From: Ectobius pallidus
Lineage: Eukaryota > Arthropoda > Insecta > Blattodea > Ectobiidae
Length of the DNA stretch: 64,000 nucleotides
Assembly: GCA_964059195.1 (NCBI GenBank)
Contig: CAXKWD010000006.1
Coordinates: 63,629,073-63,693,072 of the forward strand
Direction of reading: 5' to 3'
Within the stretch, counting starts at the first letter, position 1. Each line of letters opens with the position of its first letter. The position numbers and the translations under genes are program-made. Under the pieces are notes generated by a model. That model ran no database searches. It was given only the letters and a program-made list of their open reading frames with translations, and was not told the DNA's origin. This document shows, piece by piece, positions 1 to 12,544 of this stretch.

Positions 1-653
1 TTTTATGGCTCATAGAGGATCTAGAATGTTTCATCCCATCGCTTGTACAGTGCACAGCAAGCCTGGTAGAGGTTTAAATAAGAAGAAACAGAAATTCCTG
101 TAACATAAAATTGTAATATCGAGGCGGGAAATTTCCCACTCTTATGTTACCATAAAGCATTATCACTTTCATACTTTTCTCTCCAAAAACCTGCGATATA
201 ATATAATAATATACACATTACCATACCTCGTTTTGTTTTCTCTATGTCCAGGGTAGAGAAAGTTATGTGATTCCATTATTTTAGTGGATGTCATTCTGTA
301 ATATTTATTTATAACATGAATTATTTTTATAACTTCTCTTATTTGTCAAAAGTGCATTTCAATTGTTTTTTCCAAGCACACCTGATACCATTTGGCAACA
401 ATATATTCTGTGATTTGGAATTGATAATTCTATGTAAAAAGGGATTAAGTATTTTCAAAAACATTTAATTTTTGGCATTTAGAATCAGAATTTTTTAAAA
501 TCCTTTCTTAGTGAGCACCTACATTATGAAACGAAGGTACTGTCAAAATTCGAAGTCTCTACCTGTTATAGTTTAGGCTGTACGTTGATTCCAGTCAATC
601 AGTCAGTCATTCATTCAGTCAGTCAGGACAAAGCCTTTTATATATATAGAGAT
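1..653 (+). repeat. Unclassified interspersed repeat, copy 1 (cut by window edge)
   Basis: Several blocks match the repeat at 28135-29143 in the same order, including TTTTATGGCTCATAGA at the window start, AATAAGAAGAAACA near 79, CTTATGTTACCATA near 141 and GGGTAGAGAAAGTTATGTGA near 251. The copy ends in a TATATATAGAGATTAG tail near 637-656. No coding capacity is visible, and superfamily cannot be assigned from the sequence. Confidence 0.6.
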
Positions 654-1237
654 TAGAAAACATATTTTGAAGAATAAAATAAATCGCACTTATTGTGACG
701 TCCAATGTATTCTTCCAAAACCATTTTCTGGACGAGTTTACATCATTATTAAATGGGTCATTCCATGTGAAACGGTAGATAAAAAACCCTCTTGTATTTC
801 GTTCCAATAGGGTCTATGAATTATAAACAATTTTTAAAACCTTAGAAGCATTAGTTTTTATGATATGGGGTTCGAAGGACTTGTCTATTTGCAATGACCA
901 CTTTTGTATTTGTTTTTTCCTGACCTCACTACAGTTCAAATTACGTTTTCAAAGATATGAATGCAAAGAAGAATATACTATTTTTTTAATTCTTCATTAC
1001 AAAGTTTATATGACGAAATACATTAAATTACAAAATATATTAAATATATTAAAATGTTAATGTTAATAACAAAACGGTTTACTTAATTGGTCTGTAACTT
1101 TTGAAATAATTATATAATAGTAATGTATATTATGCATTCTCTAAAATTTTCATATTGGATCGTACAAAAATGAGCTTGTTAAAAATTAAAATGTACTCGT
1201 TCGGTCATGACATTTCCTCCTACAATACTCGGCGCTG
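654..1237. other. AT-rich stretch, nothing recognised
   Basis: I see only short, unconvincing open frames and no repeat copy that occurs elsewhere in the window. Confidence 0.5.
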
Positions 1238-1239
1238 TA

Positions 1240-1579
1240 GAGTACGATTACTTCCACAAAGTCTCTGGATCTTTACGTACATACCTTAAAAGCGAGTGTC
1301 ACAGTTCCTAGAGTTCCTGCCTAGGGGAGGTAGCTGCACCCTGATTGGTCCAGCTCTTCTATCCCACTCAACGCGTTTTCTGTCTCTGTCTCGCTGCGGC
1401 ATTATCCTTCCACTCAACTATTATACAGTAGTATTTGTATTGCCAGCGAGATCTTCACTCTGTACTCAACAGTAGCTCACTGACCTATGGGCATGCGAGT
1501 CTGCGCATGCTGTAACGAGAAAGCTCGCTGGCTGGGTTAGGTCTACAAGGCCAGAGACTTTGTGGAAGTAATCGTACTC
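1240..1579 (+). mobile_element. MITE with 29-bp TIRs and TA target duplication, copy 1
   Basis: The ends form a perfect 29-bp terminal inverted repeat starting GAGTACGATTACTTCC and ending at ...AAAGTCTCTGG. TA dinucleotides flank the element at 1238-1239 and 1580-1581, as expected for Tc1/mariner-type integration. The 340-bp element has no coding capacity. The diverged copy at 23460-23812 lies in opposite orientation and shares the interior, including a CTCGCTGGCTGGGTT block. Confidence 0.9.
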
Positions 1580-1810
1580 TAACTTATCTATTCCAGTCAC
1601 TTAGATGGTACGACGCAACACCTGAACAAGTTCGCCTTCGCTGCATCAAACGCGATTTTGAACCTTAAGCACAAAACCCAATGCTGCATATCGTTACTAC
1701 GTATGCATTTGTCATAAAGCATTGTAAGTTATCAGTTAAGGAGTATAATTGCTATTTTTAGAATCGATCTTTACAATATAAAATCTTCCAAAATGATACT
1801 AGACAACCAG

Positions 1811-2639
1811 GGCCCTATTTCATAAAAGTTACAATTTTACAGGTGACAGGTGACATAAAATTGTCTTACAGGTTTACATTTTGACAATTGTGTTTTTCAT
1901 AAAAGCTGACAACTTTACATAAATGTCATGACAATTTTGTAGATTTGTATGACAATTTTACATATTGTTGTTTCTCAAAACTTTTGAGTTTACAGGTAAA
2001 AGTCTGACAAATATGTCAAATCTTAGGATACCTATCATTTATGAAACTTTAATTTTTGCTGACATATTTACAAATTTACAAAAAATGTAGAATTGTCATT
2101 ACAGAAGTGACAGGCAATCTTTCATATGTAGGCCAACAGAGTAGGTTATGTAAATGTGTGGCATAACTTGGCAAACTTTCTTGTGATTTAAACTTTGTTA
2201 ATAAACTTGCTAAACTGTCTTGTTAATAATGAACCCTAGTAGTAGTGAAAGTGGTGAAGAAATAGACATGAAACCACCCAGTGTTTTTAGGCAATGGATT
2301 AACCTAACTTTCAATTTCAGTGACTTTGTATTAAAAGAGAAATATAATTCAATTATTTTCGATAGTAATAATCAATTGCTTAGGTATCATATTCGATGTT
2401 GAGACACGTATGTGAGAGCCATCTACAGTGTACTAAAGTAATCTTTAGGTTTGACATAAAATTGTCGCGTTTATGAAATGGGTTCTTTTAGTCTGACAAT
2501 TTACATTAATTTGCCTGTAATGTAAGGAAAAGTTGTAATATTTATGAAAAATACAATTGTCGTGACATATTGACAAATTTGTCAAACTTGACATAATTGT
2601 CGTATTTGTCACACCTGTCGAGTTTTATGAAATAGGGCC
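1811..2639 (+). mobile_element. PIF/Harbinger-like element, internally deleted
   Basis: The terminal inverted repeats begin GGCCCTATTTCATAAAA and mirror each other at the two ends. CAG sits on both sides (1808-1810 and 2640-2642), fitting a 3-bp target duplication. Both arms are rich in repeated GACAAT/ATTGTC and TTTACA words, many in inverted order. GGCCCTATTTCA-type ends with a 3-bp duplication suggest PIF/Harbinger, and a similar terminus sits at 63341-63347. The element carries only a 60-codon remnant. Confidence 0.75.
2220..2402 (+). pseudogene. Short reading-frame remnant inside the 1811-2639 element
   Basis: The frame starts MLIMNPSSSESGEEID and runs 60 codons. The acidic, Ser-rich start followed by an aromatic, mixed region looks like the first exon of a transposon protein whose remainder was lost. 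I do not recognise the family. Its position in the middle of a TIR-bounded element is the main reason to list it, and it could be chance. Confidence 0.3.
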
Positions 2640-2642
2640 CAG

Positions 2643-5148
2643 GTATTGTCCCTCGTGCCTAAACATTTAAGCCTTCTTCTTCCAATTTCCCTGGTGGTAA
2701 TTTATTTTTCTAATACCTATGGCGACCTGCAGAGCCCACAGGTAATGTACAAGGAAGATGGTAAAAGATGCACTTTCAACGGTAGATGATATTTTATTAA
2801 AAGGGGGATATTATGCTACTGAGTGGTATAAAATTTTAACACTCCAGGCTTATTAACTATGGTTTCAGTAAATGGAAAGTACTTTTTTAGTGGAAAGTTA
2901 AAATTAATCACGCCTTTTTAAATTTCTCACGATAGTCGCAAAAAAATAGTCACTTGGTGACTGAAAAGCGTTGTCGACTCCAATATGCTGGCAGCCATGC
3001 ACCAAAAAATCAATAGCTTCTGTCTGCGCAAGTGCATACTAGGTGGCAGGACAGCTGGAAATTCTAAAAATGGCTGCACGGTATGCAGTAAAATTATTAT
3101 TTTCCAAATATTAACGGTTGTCTAAATATAGTGTTAGATGCACATGTTTCATAAATAACTATAAATAACTATAGATTTTATGAGGTAAATGAACAATTTA
3201 AAAAAAAATTAAGTTAAAGAAAAGCAAATATAATTCGAGAAACAGCAATCTTTGTAATTCTGAAAGGCAAAATTGATCGTGAAAAGTATACTTTCTTAAT
3301 TCTTTACATTTGAAAACTGAAATTTATTTTGCCTAAATGAAAGTAAATTAAAATTAACACTTTAATATCTTCATTATGTTCTGTAAAAATCAGTATTACA
3401 GTATTGGAGAATCGCTGTATTTTAGTTCGCGCCACTTGTTCAATGCAGAGTTCCACTGTAATTCAGAAAAGGCAATTGTTCTTTAGGGAATAATGTAATG
3501 ATGGACAGTTAATCATAATACGAAACAAACTCCCCCCATTGAAGTTAATCAGATTAATTGTACTGGTGAGTCTGTATTGTAACATGTGTACAAGCTTGTT
3601 ATTTCATGTAGCAGTAGTACTCTCTCTTCTCCAACGTAATAGAATTATGAAGTGAGTGGCTTCGTGGCTCGACCCTCTACACAGTTTATGACCACTCCTC
3701 TTTTATCTTAACTGGACAGTAAGTTAAATACACTACCACGATAATGATAAAAACACAACGGGAGAAGTGAGAAGTCGGATTCGCACTAATATTCCTCTGC
3801 ATATTTGGGCCACATCCAACAAAATTATATGTTTTTTTGTGCTCTTCTCCATCGCACCACTGAGAATAATACATCATGTGAGATAAATACATTTGACAAT
3901 TCTCTGTAATTTTTTTGCGGTCTTCTTCTCCTGTAGCAACAGCTCTTTTTCCTTTTTAGTCTATTATAGGAATCTCATATAAGACAGAAAATGGTATTTT
4001 CTTTTTGCTGTACTGAAAATGTACCCAGTGACCAATATGTTGTATAGTAGTTTATGAGTTCCTTAAATGGAATTCTATTGAAAATCCGTTTCCCTTTATA
4101 CGAAAACCTAATATTCATTTGTATATAACTTGGCAGCGTTGAGTAAATCAACAAATCATCTTCGCGTTCTTTTTTTAAGATTCTGCTCATTTGTATGCTT
4201 TTTTCGTAATTTTCTTTGGAAATTTTCATCGTAAATTTATAATATTATTGAATCATGTTTAATTTGTGTTCTCTCATATTTACCTGCAATTAAATGATTC
4301 CAGTACCTCACTTATTTACAACAAGTATGATTATTAAAGCCTGACCAGATTACATTTACGAGCAAACTTTTAAACTGTCCTGTCTTATGTAGTTATGACG
4401 AACTTTCTCAGTGCTGATTTTATATCTTCTGTGAAAAATTATATAAATATTTTGTCAGTTGCTATCCTTTGTTAACTTTGTAACAGTCCGTAATCAGTGT
4501 CCAGTATTATGTTCATCGATTAATCAGACAGTGTATTAAAATTTGTTCGTTATTTCACTAATATTATTTGTTGTCAATATTTCTATGGACGTAAATTTTG
4601 TATTACATGATATTTTAGATGTAGCGTATTAAAATTAGCATATTGCTCACTTAAACAAAATTGATAAACTGAAAATTTGTAAAACATTTATGATGTATTT
4701 AATATCGGTGTCACTTCCGCCTGCGATTTCTACTGGTTAATTTCAAGACTACAAATACGTAGGCCTATGTTCGATCCCCAGTGCTTTGCAAGTATCGTAA
4801 AGACAACCGAGGAGCTACTTATAAATAAATAGCTGCTCCGGTGTGCAAAAACCTATACATATATGTTTAAATATCTGAAGAGTATACGCTTATTTAGATT
4901 ATGCTATTCTTAGCACTGTGATATTAATTTCGTTAAATATCGCTTATAAGGAATGCAAATTTCACTCTGTACAAAATTCCTATTGGAAGATTAAGAGGTT
5001 TAGCACAGTACTTAATGAAAGGAACAAAAACCGTTCTTTTAAAAAATGTTTTGGGGTTGTTTGTAACTATATTAATCTCCTTTCACAGACGACTTGATGC
5101 CGCTTTTGTCAGTAGGCGAAAATGTAAATTCCCATAAGGATTAATATG
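2643..5148. other. AT-rich stretch, nothing recognised
   Basis: No convincing coding region or repeat copy is visible. Open frames near 3690-3890 and 3975-4230 have no recognisable motifs. A TAGGCCTA octamer occurs at 4760. Confidence 0.5.
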
Positions 5149-5151
5149 TAG

Positions 5152-6906
5152 ATCTTAATTCAGAGTTATTTTCAAAACCGCAGTGTTCAGTTACAAATTG
5201 GGAGCAATTCCATTACAAAGGCCATTGACAAAGGTTGTCCTCAAGGTTCGTCCTGTAGTCCAACTTTTTGGAATATTTTGTATGACAACATGTTAGAAAT
5301 ATCTCTTCCTGAAGGATGTCAATTATATGCTTATGCAGACGATGCTCTATTGATGTGTAAAGCTAAAAATGTGCCTAATTTGACTTACAAGGTCAACACA
5401 ATATTAGAAGAATTATGTCAGTGGGGATCTGATAACAAACTCCATTTTAATCCGCTGAAAACAACAGCTCTGATTATTACTAGAAAAAGAAGAATTCAAA
5501 AGCCAATAATTAAAATGAATCAGGAACACATTCGAATTGTAGATCAGATGTCCTACTTAGGAGTAATCTTGGATCAACAAATGACATTTAGACCTCACTT
5601 TGACAATGTTGCTAGCAAATCCAACACTTTACTCAATAAACTGGCTTTTGCTTCTCGACCAACGTGGGGTCTCAATGCAGAAGTTCTGAAAATTATCTAT
5701 AGAGCAGCAGTTGAACCTTTAGTGTTGTATTGTGCTTCGGTGTTTAGGAAATGTTTTGATATGAGCTGGGCTCGGCATAAATTAGCACAAATACAACGAG
5801 GCTTTATTCTGAGGATTATTAAAGCATATAGAACTGTTTCTACAGATGCCGCTTTAGTAATTGCGGGCATTGAGCCTTTATATTTGTCTGGTATTGCAAA
5901 AGCAGAAATTACGCTGCTCCGAAAAGGCTTCACATATGAAGACGCAATCTTGCGTTTGGATATCGAAAGACCAGCACACTTTACTACTGCCGGACATCCT
6001 GCTTACTTCAATAATTTCGTTAATAACAATGGATGTACCAGGAATCACAATCTGGAGATTTTTACAGACGGTTCAAAATTCTGCAGAGAAGGAATGGTGG
6101 ATAAAATCGGTTGTGCTTTCGTGGTGTTCTGTTGTGGTAGGGAAATTTATTCACAAATGGCCAGACTCTCTACAGAGTGCTCAATTGTACAAGCAGAGCT
6201 CTTTGCTATAAAGGAGGCTGTCTTATGGTCTAAATCTCAAAATTCTGACTGTTGCATTTTCAGTGACTCACAAACTGCACTTACTGCTATAAACAACAAG
6301 TTCAATTTAAATGCCTTGGCAGCAGAAATTAGAACTAAGATAATATCATACGAGAAACACGTTTGTTTATCCTGGGTGCGAGGCCATATGGGCACATTAG
6401 GGAACGAAAGAGCTGATGAATTGGCAAAAAATGCTGCGACCTCGAATTTAAATTTTAGCTACAAATTGTGTCCCCTATCTTATGCTAAGAATAAACTTAG
6501 AGATTATATTAGGACTGCTTGGAATGAGCATTGGGTGTCCAGCTCCAAAGGGACCACTACGAGAGAAATCTTCTTTCCAACAGTTGAGTGTCGCCTATGC
6601 TGTACGAGTGTAAAACCGGACTTCATAATCACTCAGTTTCTGTCTGGGCATGGCAAATTTGGTTTTTACTTTCAACCTTTCATGATCCAAAGACAGAATG
6701 GTTATCAATGTATATGTACTGAACAACAAACTGTTGAACATTTAATTTTTCATTGCCCAGTCCTAGAGCATAAAAGAAGAATATTGGACACACACTTAGA
6801 TTATTGTAAAAAGAAATTAGATAAACCACTCTTTGATATTTTTAGGAAAAAATGCTGTTATAGAGAATTCCAAAAGTTTTTGTGTTCTATTTTTAAGATG
6901 TTATAG
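5152..6906 (+). pseudogene. Reverse transcriptase-RNase H polyprotein, C-terminal 584 codons
   Basis: This would copy element RNA into DNA at a nicked target. Counting from 5152, RT motif KGCPQGSSCSPTFWN lies near residues 27-41 and the catalytic YADD near 60-63. The RNase H core follows: FTDGSK near 303, the Glu of QAELFAIKEAV near 346, SDSQTAL near 370 and HMGTLGNERADELAK near 412. A C-x-C...H-x4-C cluster (CICTEQQTVEHLIFHC) is near 521. The frame is open from just after a TAG at 5149 to 6906. The first Met is at 5278, inside the RT, so this is a truncated copy with no internal stop in the remaining part, suggesting fairly recent insertion. Confidence 0.9.
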
Positions 6907-7081
6907 TTTTCTTTTATAATATAATATATTAGTTATCTTGTTTTCTTAGAGTAGTAAGGCCTGCATCCAGCCTATGGATAAGAAGTAGTAATATTGCAAA
7001 TATATTGTCTTGTAACTATAACCCTAATATACCTCCGGGTGGAATAGGGTTTAATTAATTGTATATTCAATAAATAAATAA
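5152..7081 (+). mobile_element. 5'-truncated non-LTR retrotransposon (RNase H-bearing)
   Basis: The element consists of the RT-RNase H coding region (5152-6906), a ~160-bp 3' UTR and an AATAAATAAATAAT tail at about 7067-7081. No upstream endonuclease or ORF1 is detectable, so this is a typical 5' truncation. RT followed by RNase H and a CCHC-like tail points to the I/LOA/R1 side of the LINE tree. The exact clade needs a phylogeny. Confidence 0.85.
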
Positions 7082-7248
7082 TATGTTTAGAGGACATTGC
7101 CAATGATGCTGACTTCCTTCCACATTGTATGGGCTGGATTTTCACTTACAGGGAGGAGAATTATTAATGAGTGTGAATCAATTCATGAACGGCCTTGTTG
7201 CCATCAGTCCTCCTAATATATCTGATTCGGGTACCACAGGACATTTAG

Positions 7249-7249
<1 letters not shown>

Positions 7250-7306
<57 letters not shown>
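7250..7306. repeat. (AT)n microsatellite
   Basis: About 57 bp of uninterrupted AT dinucleotide. It abuts the 5' truncation point of the LINE at 7337. Confidence 0.95.
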
Positions 7307-7310
<4 letters not shown>

Positions 7311-7336
7311 TTTGCAATTGTCCCTCCTTAAATTCT

Positions 7337-7936
7337 TCAACTGAAACCAAATATTTAGGCATTATAATTGACGAACATCTAAGATGGAATAAGCACATTA
7401 CTTATGTTTGCAATAGGCTTCGTAAAACAATATATAAATTCTCAAACCTCCGTTCTTATTTAAAACCTCATATCTTGCGTTTAATTTACTTAGCACTAGT
7501 TGAATCTGTATTACAATATGGCATATTGGGTTCGGGAGGAATTTCTAAATCCAACCGCTTGCCTTTAGAAATTCTACAGAAAAGGATCATTAAAATATGT
7601 CTGAGTAAACCTACTGGTACTACTGATTACCCCACAAAACTAATATTTTCGGAATTTAATGTCTTAAATATTGAACAAATGTACAAACTCAAATTACTGA
7701 CTTACATCCATAAGGGTAGAAATATTTTCAAAATCAACAATCCTCATCACTACCTTACCAGACTGAACAAAAATTATATTCTATATGAACCCAAATGTTT
7801 TACCTCTGCTGGATTAAATCACAGTACAAATTTCGGCCCAAGATTATACAACTCACTAATAAGAGCTCATCCTGAACTGTATAAACTAAATTTACACAGA
7901 TTCAAGAAACAAACTTATATAATTTATTCGACCTAA
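7337..7936 (+). pseudogene. LINE reverse transcriptase, thumb and C-terminal domain
   Basis: The frame is open through the first Met at 7475. KYLGIIIDEHLRWNKHI sits near residues 4-20, the conserved post-catalytic RT segment of jockey/CR1-type LINEs. It is followed by ESVLQYGILGSGG and a basic LPLEILQKRIIKI segment. The end (GPRLYNSLI ... FKKQTYIIYST) matches the C-terminal pattern of these elements. The catalytic YADD region is absent, so the copy is inactive. Confidence 0.85.
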
Positions 7937-8191
7937 TGCGTGACTCATTTCACAATATCCCAATTTTTTGCTTTTCATTTTGGCTACTCATCCTTGTCAT
8001 TCCTCTCTAACACATAATGTTAATATAAGTTATATGTTTTGCTTTTGATTTATATTATTTACTATTTGCCTTGTTTTGTGAGTGTATTTGTGCATGACGT
8101 GTGTGTGTTTTTTGTATGTAGCGTCGCTTTGCCCTGAATTTTTTGTTTTGTAATTCCAGTGGTCACTGTTTTCTGTTTCTGTGCTGAGCTG

Positions 8192-8223
8192 TGCCCGAGC
8201 ACGAGCTTTCGCTCATTCGGGCA
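8192..8223 (+). other. 3' UTR stem-loop of LINE
   Basis: TGCCCGA (8192-8198) pairs with TCGGGCA (8217-8223), and an inner stem GAGC/GCTC (8203-8206/8211-8214) closes a TTTC loop. It lies shortly before the A-rich tail, where some LINE RTs recognise template RNA. Confidence 0.7.
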
Positions 8224-8419
8224 TCAGTTATGAATGTATGTTTTATGTTTTACGAAGATTAAAAAAAATAAAAAAAATATAGCCTATATAGATATATATA
8301 TATATATAAATCTATACATGTATTTGTTTTAACCTTCATTATACGTGTGCATATATATATAATAAATATACCATATATACTATATATATTATAACATAAA
8401 GCCACATGGCTAATTGACT

Positions 8420-9310
8420 CGCTCGCTGACAATAATGTTTACCTCCAGAAGAGCTAGAAACTTAAAATTTGGCACACATAGCTTTTAGTCTGTATGCGAT
8501 GAGAAAATTCCAACAAGTTCACAATTTCTAATATCCTTACCCAAAAAACATTAATAATGGTGTACGCCGCTTTAAAGACGATGCAGACCTTTCTATAGAG
8601 GCTTATAGTAGCTAATTGGTAAGTAGTATAAAAAACCGATTGCACCAGTAACGTATTTTGAAAGATCTACAATCTGGTCCTTCAACTTTTTTGTCGTATC
8701 TCCATCGGTTATGCTATAGATCAGGTATGGGCAACCTTTGGAAAGACACGGGCTAAACTTTACGATATTTATGAAGTCGCGGGCCAGAGATAATAGGTAA
8801 TTGTGAAAAAATAATCATGATGCGGTTTTTTATATTTATAAAGTATAATGCTGAAGTTACGTGAATGAGAACAATATCGAACTGACTAGGTATTTACTTA
8901 CAATTAGCAGAAATTAATGAGAAGCTTGAGCTTGAATTTGAGAAACAAGATAATCAATGTTGGCATCAATTCGTGAACCGAAAACATTTACTTTTTTGAG
9001 TGCAATTTTAAAATGTTCCGCGGGCCGGATCAAAAGTCGGGGAGGGCCACATCTACACTGTCGTTAATGTTTACCCCCCTTACAGTTGAATTAGAAACCT
9101 GAAATTTGACTAACATATAGCCGATAAGAAAATTCCAAAAACTTTATTTCCTATTTTTTACTTCCGAAAAAACTCAAGTCTAAGTCGATCCTTTTATAGG
9201 TTTATTTTGATAAACGATAACCTACGGCAGTCTACAGGTAAATAGGACTCGTTCATAAAAAAAAAAACTTTTCTCGAGAATCTCACTGAGGGTTTGGGGA
9301 CAGAGCCCCC
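8420..9310. repeat. Two diverged direct copies of a repeat, interrupted by a hAT-like fragment
   Basis: Blocks near 8425-8525 and 9058-9150 correspond: AATGTTTACC, then TTAGAAACCTGAAATTTG-like text, then GATAAGAAAATTCCAA. The second copy continues into a GAGCGAAGCG motif at 9314. The sequence at 8713-9055 separates them. Family unknown. Confidence 0.45.
8713..9055 (+). mobile_element. Probable hAT-type non-autonomous element fragment
   Basis: It starts CAGGTATGGGCAACCTTT and ends near GCGGGCCGGATCAAAAGT ... GAGGGCCACAT. This pairing, CAGG-TGGGCAA start and a 'gcgggccggat' interior, is common in animal hAT MITEs. The expected right terminus is missing, so the copy looks truncated. Confidence 0.4.
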
Positions 9311-9329
9311 AACGAGCGAAGCGTGTATG

Positions 9330-9386
9330 TGTATAATGTATGTATGTATGTATGTATGGATGGATGTATGTATGAATGTATGTATA
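9330..9386. repeat. TATG-type microsatellite
   Basis: Imperfect run of GTAT/GGAT tetramers. Confidence 0.85.
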
Positions 9387-9389
9387 TAT

Positions 9390-11888
9390 AATAATTAAGT
9401 TTAGGCAGACTCAGAAAATGTATAATTGAGGAGAAGTTTCTATGAAAGAAAATATTTGCTTTGCAATAGAAAGAAATCACCAGACTCGTGTTTTCAAGCA
9501 CCTGTCAATCAATATAACTAAATATGCTGGTAGTCTAATGTTATAAGACAGTGCCCACAACTAGGTTGCCTATGTGCATTTTTTACATGATGGGATTTAT
9601 TGAATTGCACTAAATTTATAACCTTACGTCTTACACTCCAAATATGAAGTCCTAAGTCTGCAAAAGGGAAGGAGAATGTTGGCTCATAATTCAGTAATGC
9701 AGTAACGCCTCTAACTTGAAACGAATGAATAGACGCAAGTTACGTGCCATCTGAATTAACTTCTGTCGCAACTTATGGGTTATTTTTACCTAGAGATTCA
9801 GCTTATTTCCCCCCGATTCTGCTTACCCCTTGCATAAGAATACGCAAATCTGCTTATTTCGGCTGTGATATTATTCTTTCCATATGAAGAATTTGTCTGC
9901 CCGCAGATCTCCTTGAATTAGAATGTGGAAGTTAGTTTTGTGATAGAGAATACAAAGTTACCTGGTGAAACTACCATTTCAACCATTTTTAAAAAAAAAG
10001 AACAGATTCCTTGTCTGTATTTTTCTAGTGATGCACCACCAGAGAACCAATAAGGGAAGAGAAATCCTACACATAAACAAGTTCCATTCACAGTTCATTT
10101 CCTGGACTGAGATAAGATTTCCGCCCTTTATTATCTGACAGATTGTATCAAATAATGTGGGGCATGCATGTCCATTAAGGGTAAGCTTTTCTTCTTACAT
10201 TTAGATTACTGAAGGAACAGCATTCACTTCAAGGTAGATGTGACAGTAGAAATTTAACTTATGTGTTGCCTACTTTAAATGGTTATGTTTGTGAAGGATC
10301 CAGAAATAATACACGATGATGTTGAACCTTTATCTGATAGTATTTCACCCATAGTTTTATCCCATAACACAAAGTATATTTTGTTATTATTAAAATCATG
10401 ACTTGTAAAGTTTAAGCTCCATAATTTTCGTTGAGTTTCTTCAGGTAGACTTTTTTGCAATGATATTTTACTCTAAAGAACTAAGTATTCTAACTGATGT
10501 ATTCATACAAATATTTCTAATTTACTCTCTTCACCAGGTGGTACTACACGTAATAAAGTGGACTTCCATTCTTTTTTCTATGGCAAGGTGCATCTTTATT
10601 CTTATATACATATTAAATACATTATCCATAGAATAAATCCCAAGCACGGGCCTGGACGGCCGTTCGTGCTTTTACTATTCGCAATACAACGAAAACAATG
10701 TACACATAAGGTGGTTATCCCATATCATTTTTGCTCTAAAGTGTAATGGCTCATTCACATTTTGATAACTGGGTATTAAAGAAATGAAATTCTTTAGCAC
10801 TTCATTTTTTTGAGCTGATAGAGGAAGAAATGCTGATAAAAATGATTTGTATTGAGCCAAGATAGAACCACTCTGAACTGCCACAGAGTTCCAATCAGCT
10901 GGTTCAGAAGGATAAAAATCACTGGCCTGTAGAATTGCTTGCCCGACCTCCATCGAACACCCAATTCACAGATTAAATTGTCAGATAATTAAAATAAAAT
11001 ACATAATGAACCGGCATTCTTTTCTAACCACAAAAGTATATTTTGTAATAATTAAATTACATAACTTAGTAGACCTTCAAGTTGCAACTTGACGTAATTT
11101 TCGTACATTTACTTTACTACAAACATTGGGCGTGTAGCTTGCGTAAAGTTAGTAACAGTTCTTAGCTTAATTACTCAGAACCGACTCTCAAATTAATTTA
11201 TCGAATAGAGAAAACCCTCTGAAAAGGAAGGAGGAGGCCTGTTTACCACAAGCCGAAACGACAATTCACAACCTCACCTTCAAGGGAACACATTCTGTCA
11301 CGCATTTAGCATACTTTACATAAACACCCAACTGAGAACTAAGATTTCAAATACTTTATTTTTTACACATTAATACTTCAATGAACGCCAAACATATCCC
11401 GAATGGACCCGCATATGAGGATCGAAAAGCAGACACGTCTGACCGAAATGAAGCTCCATAATCAAAGTAGTTCCTTTAATCCGGAATAAAAAAATCCCGA
11501 TTATTACTTCATGCAGTTGTAATTGAAAGGATGACGCAAGATATTGCTACATGCATTCTCTCTTATTAATAGTCGTATTACAAGGAAACAATAGCCTACC
11601 TCTTTAGAGTTTAAAGGTGTAAATGGAACGTCTCTTATTTAAAGCGTAATGAACTGACGATTTATGAAGTCCTCTCGGAATAGGCAGGAAGAAGACCATG
11701 ACCTTTTATAATTTTATGTTAAACCCTCAATAAACGAACCAATGTTATAATTATAACCTAATCTAGATAATTCGAAATGCTAAAAATCACAAACTAAATA
11801 CACCCTAAATACACCCTACACAGCTTAATTGTGATGTGGGACAGATAAAGATTTGTTTTAGATAGGGCTGTCTATATTGGGCTGGAAG
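9390..11888. other. Unassigned stretch with two unrecognised open frames
   Basis: Minus-strand frames at 10275-10460 and 10675-10953 (92 codons, containing SEPADWNSVAVQSG) have protein-like composition. I recognise no family and see no splice structure linking them, so I do not call genes. The rest shows nothing. Confidence 0.4.
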
Positions 11889-11892
11889 TAAG

Positions 11893-12213
11893 AGGGCCGT
11901 CCATAAAGTAAGTTTCCCTGGGGCAGTTTACAGAAACAAAACACAATTTCATGGAAATGTTTATTGCAGCAGATACAGCGAGTGTTCGGCTATTTTTCAA
12001 CATATTCGCCACCGGAATGGAGACATTTTTCATTCCGCCGGACCAACGTTTGTATACCTGTGTTGGAGAAGTCTGCCGCCTGGAATTTGAACCATTGTGT
12101 GGCAACCATGTCCGCCTCTTCGACATTCTCTGTAATTTCTTGAGGTGTAGGAAAATCTGGAAATCACTGGAAGCGAGATCCGGGCTGTAGGGTGTATTTT
12201 TAAACACCTCCCA
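11893..12213 (-). pseudogene. Mariner transposase C-terminus (left arm)
   Basis: Open for about 127 codons in this direction. The SPDLASSDF motif resembles the conserved SPDLAPSDF around the last acidic residue of mariner transposases. The N-terminal HTH and first two Asp motifs are missing. Confidence 0.75.
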
Positions 12214-12236
12214 GCAAGTCTTATGCAGAAAATCGA

Positions 12237-12544
12237 CTGGGAGGCGTTTAAACATTCACGTTACTGCCCGGACCTCGTTCCCAGTGATTTCCATCTTTTC
12301 CTACACTTCAAAAAATGACAGAGATTGATAGACAGGCGGAGATGGTTGTCACACAGTGGCTCAAATCCCAGGTGGCAGAGTTCTATGACACAGGTATTCA
12401 ATCGTTGGCCCCATGGAATGAAAAAAAATGTCTCAATTCCGGTGGCTGAACATTTGCAGTATCTGTTGCAATAAATATTTCCATGATATTGTGTTTTGTT
12501 TCTGTATACGGCCCCAAAGAAACTTACTTTATGGACGGCCGTCA
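12237..12544 (+). pseudogene. Mariner transposase C-terminus (right arm)
   Basis: It is the mirror of the left arm, with VPSDFHLF near 12274 and an immediate in-frame stop after HFKK. The downstream NVSIPVAEHLQYLLQ tail and terminal repeat match the left arm. Confidence 0.75.

Larger units (their letters stand above)
7337..8278 (+). mobile_element. 5'-truncated jockey/CR1-like LINE with 3' hairpin
   Basis: RT C-terminal coding (7337-7936) is followed by a 340-bp 3' UTR, a strong stem-loop (8192-8223) and an A-rich tail (AAAAAAAATAAAAAAAAT) at about 8261-8278. The upstream RT palm and endonuclease are missing. Confidence 0.8.

Noticed and set aside
7125..7331. 68-residue protein ending in Ile-Tyr repeats
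   Set aside because: Most of it is translation of the (AT)n microsatellite.
10275..10953. Two-exon host gene on the minus strand
   Set aside because: The frames look protein-like in composition, but I recognise no family and see no supported splice sites joining them.
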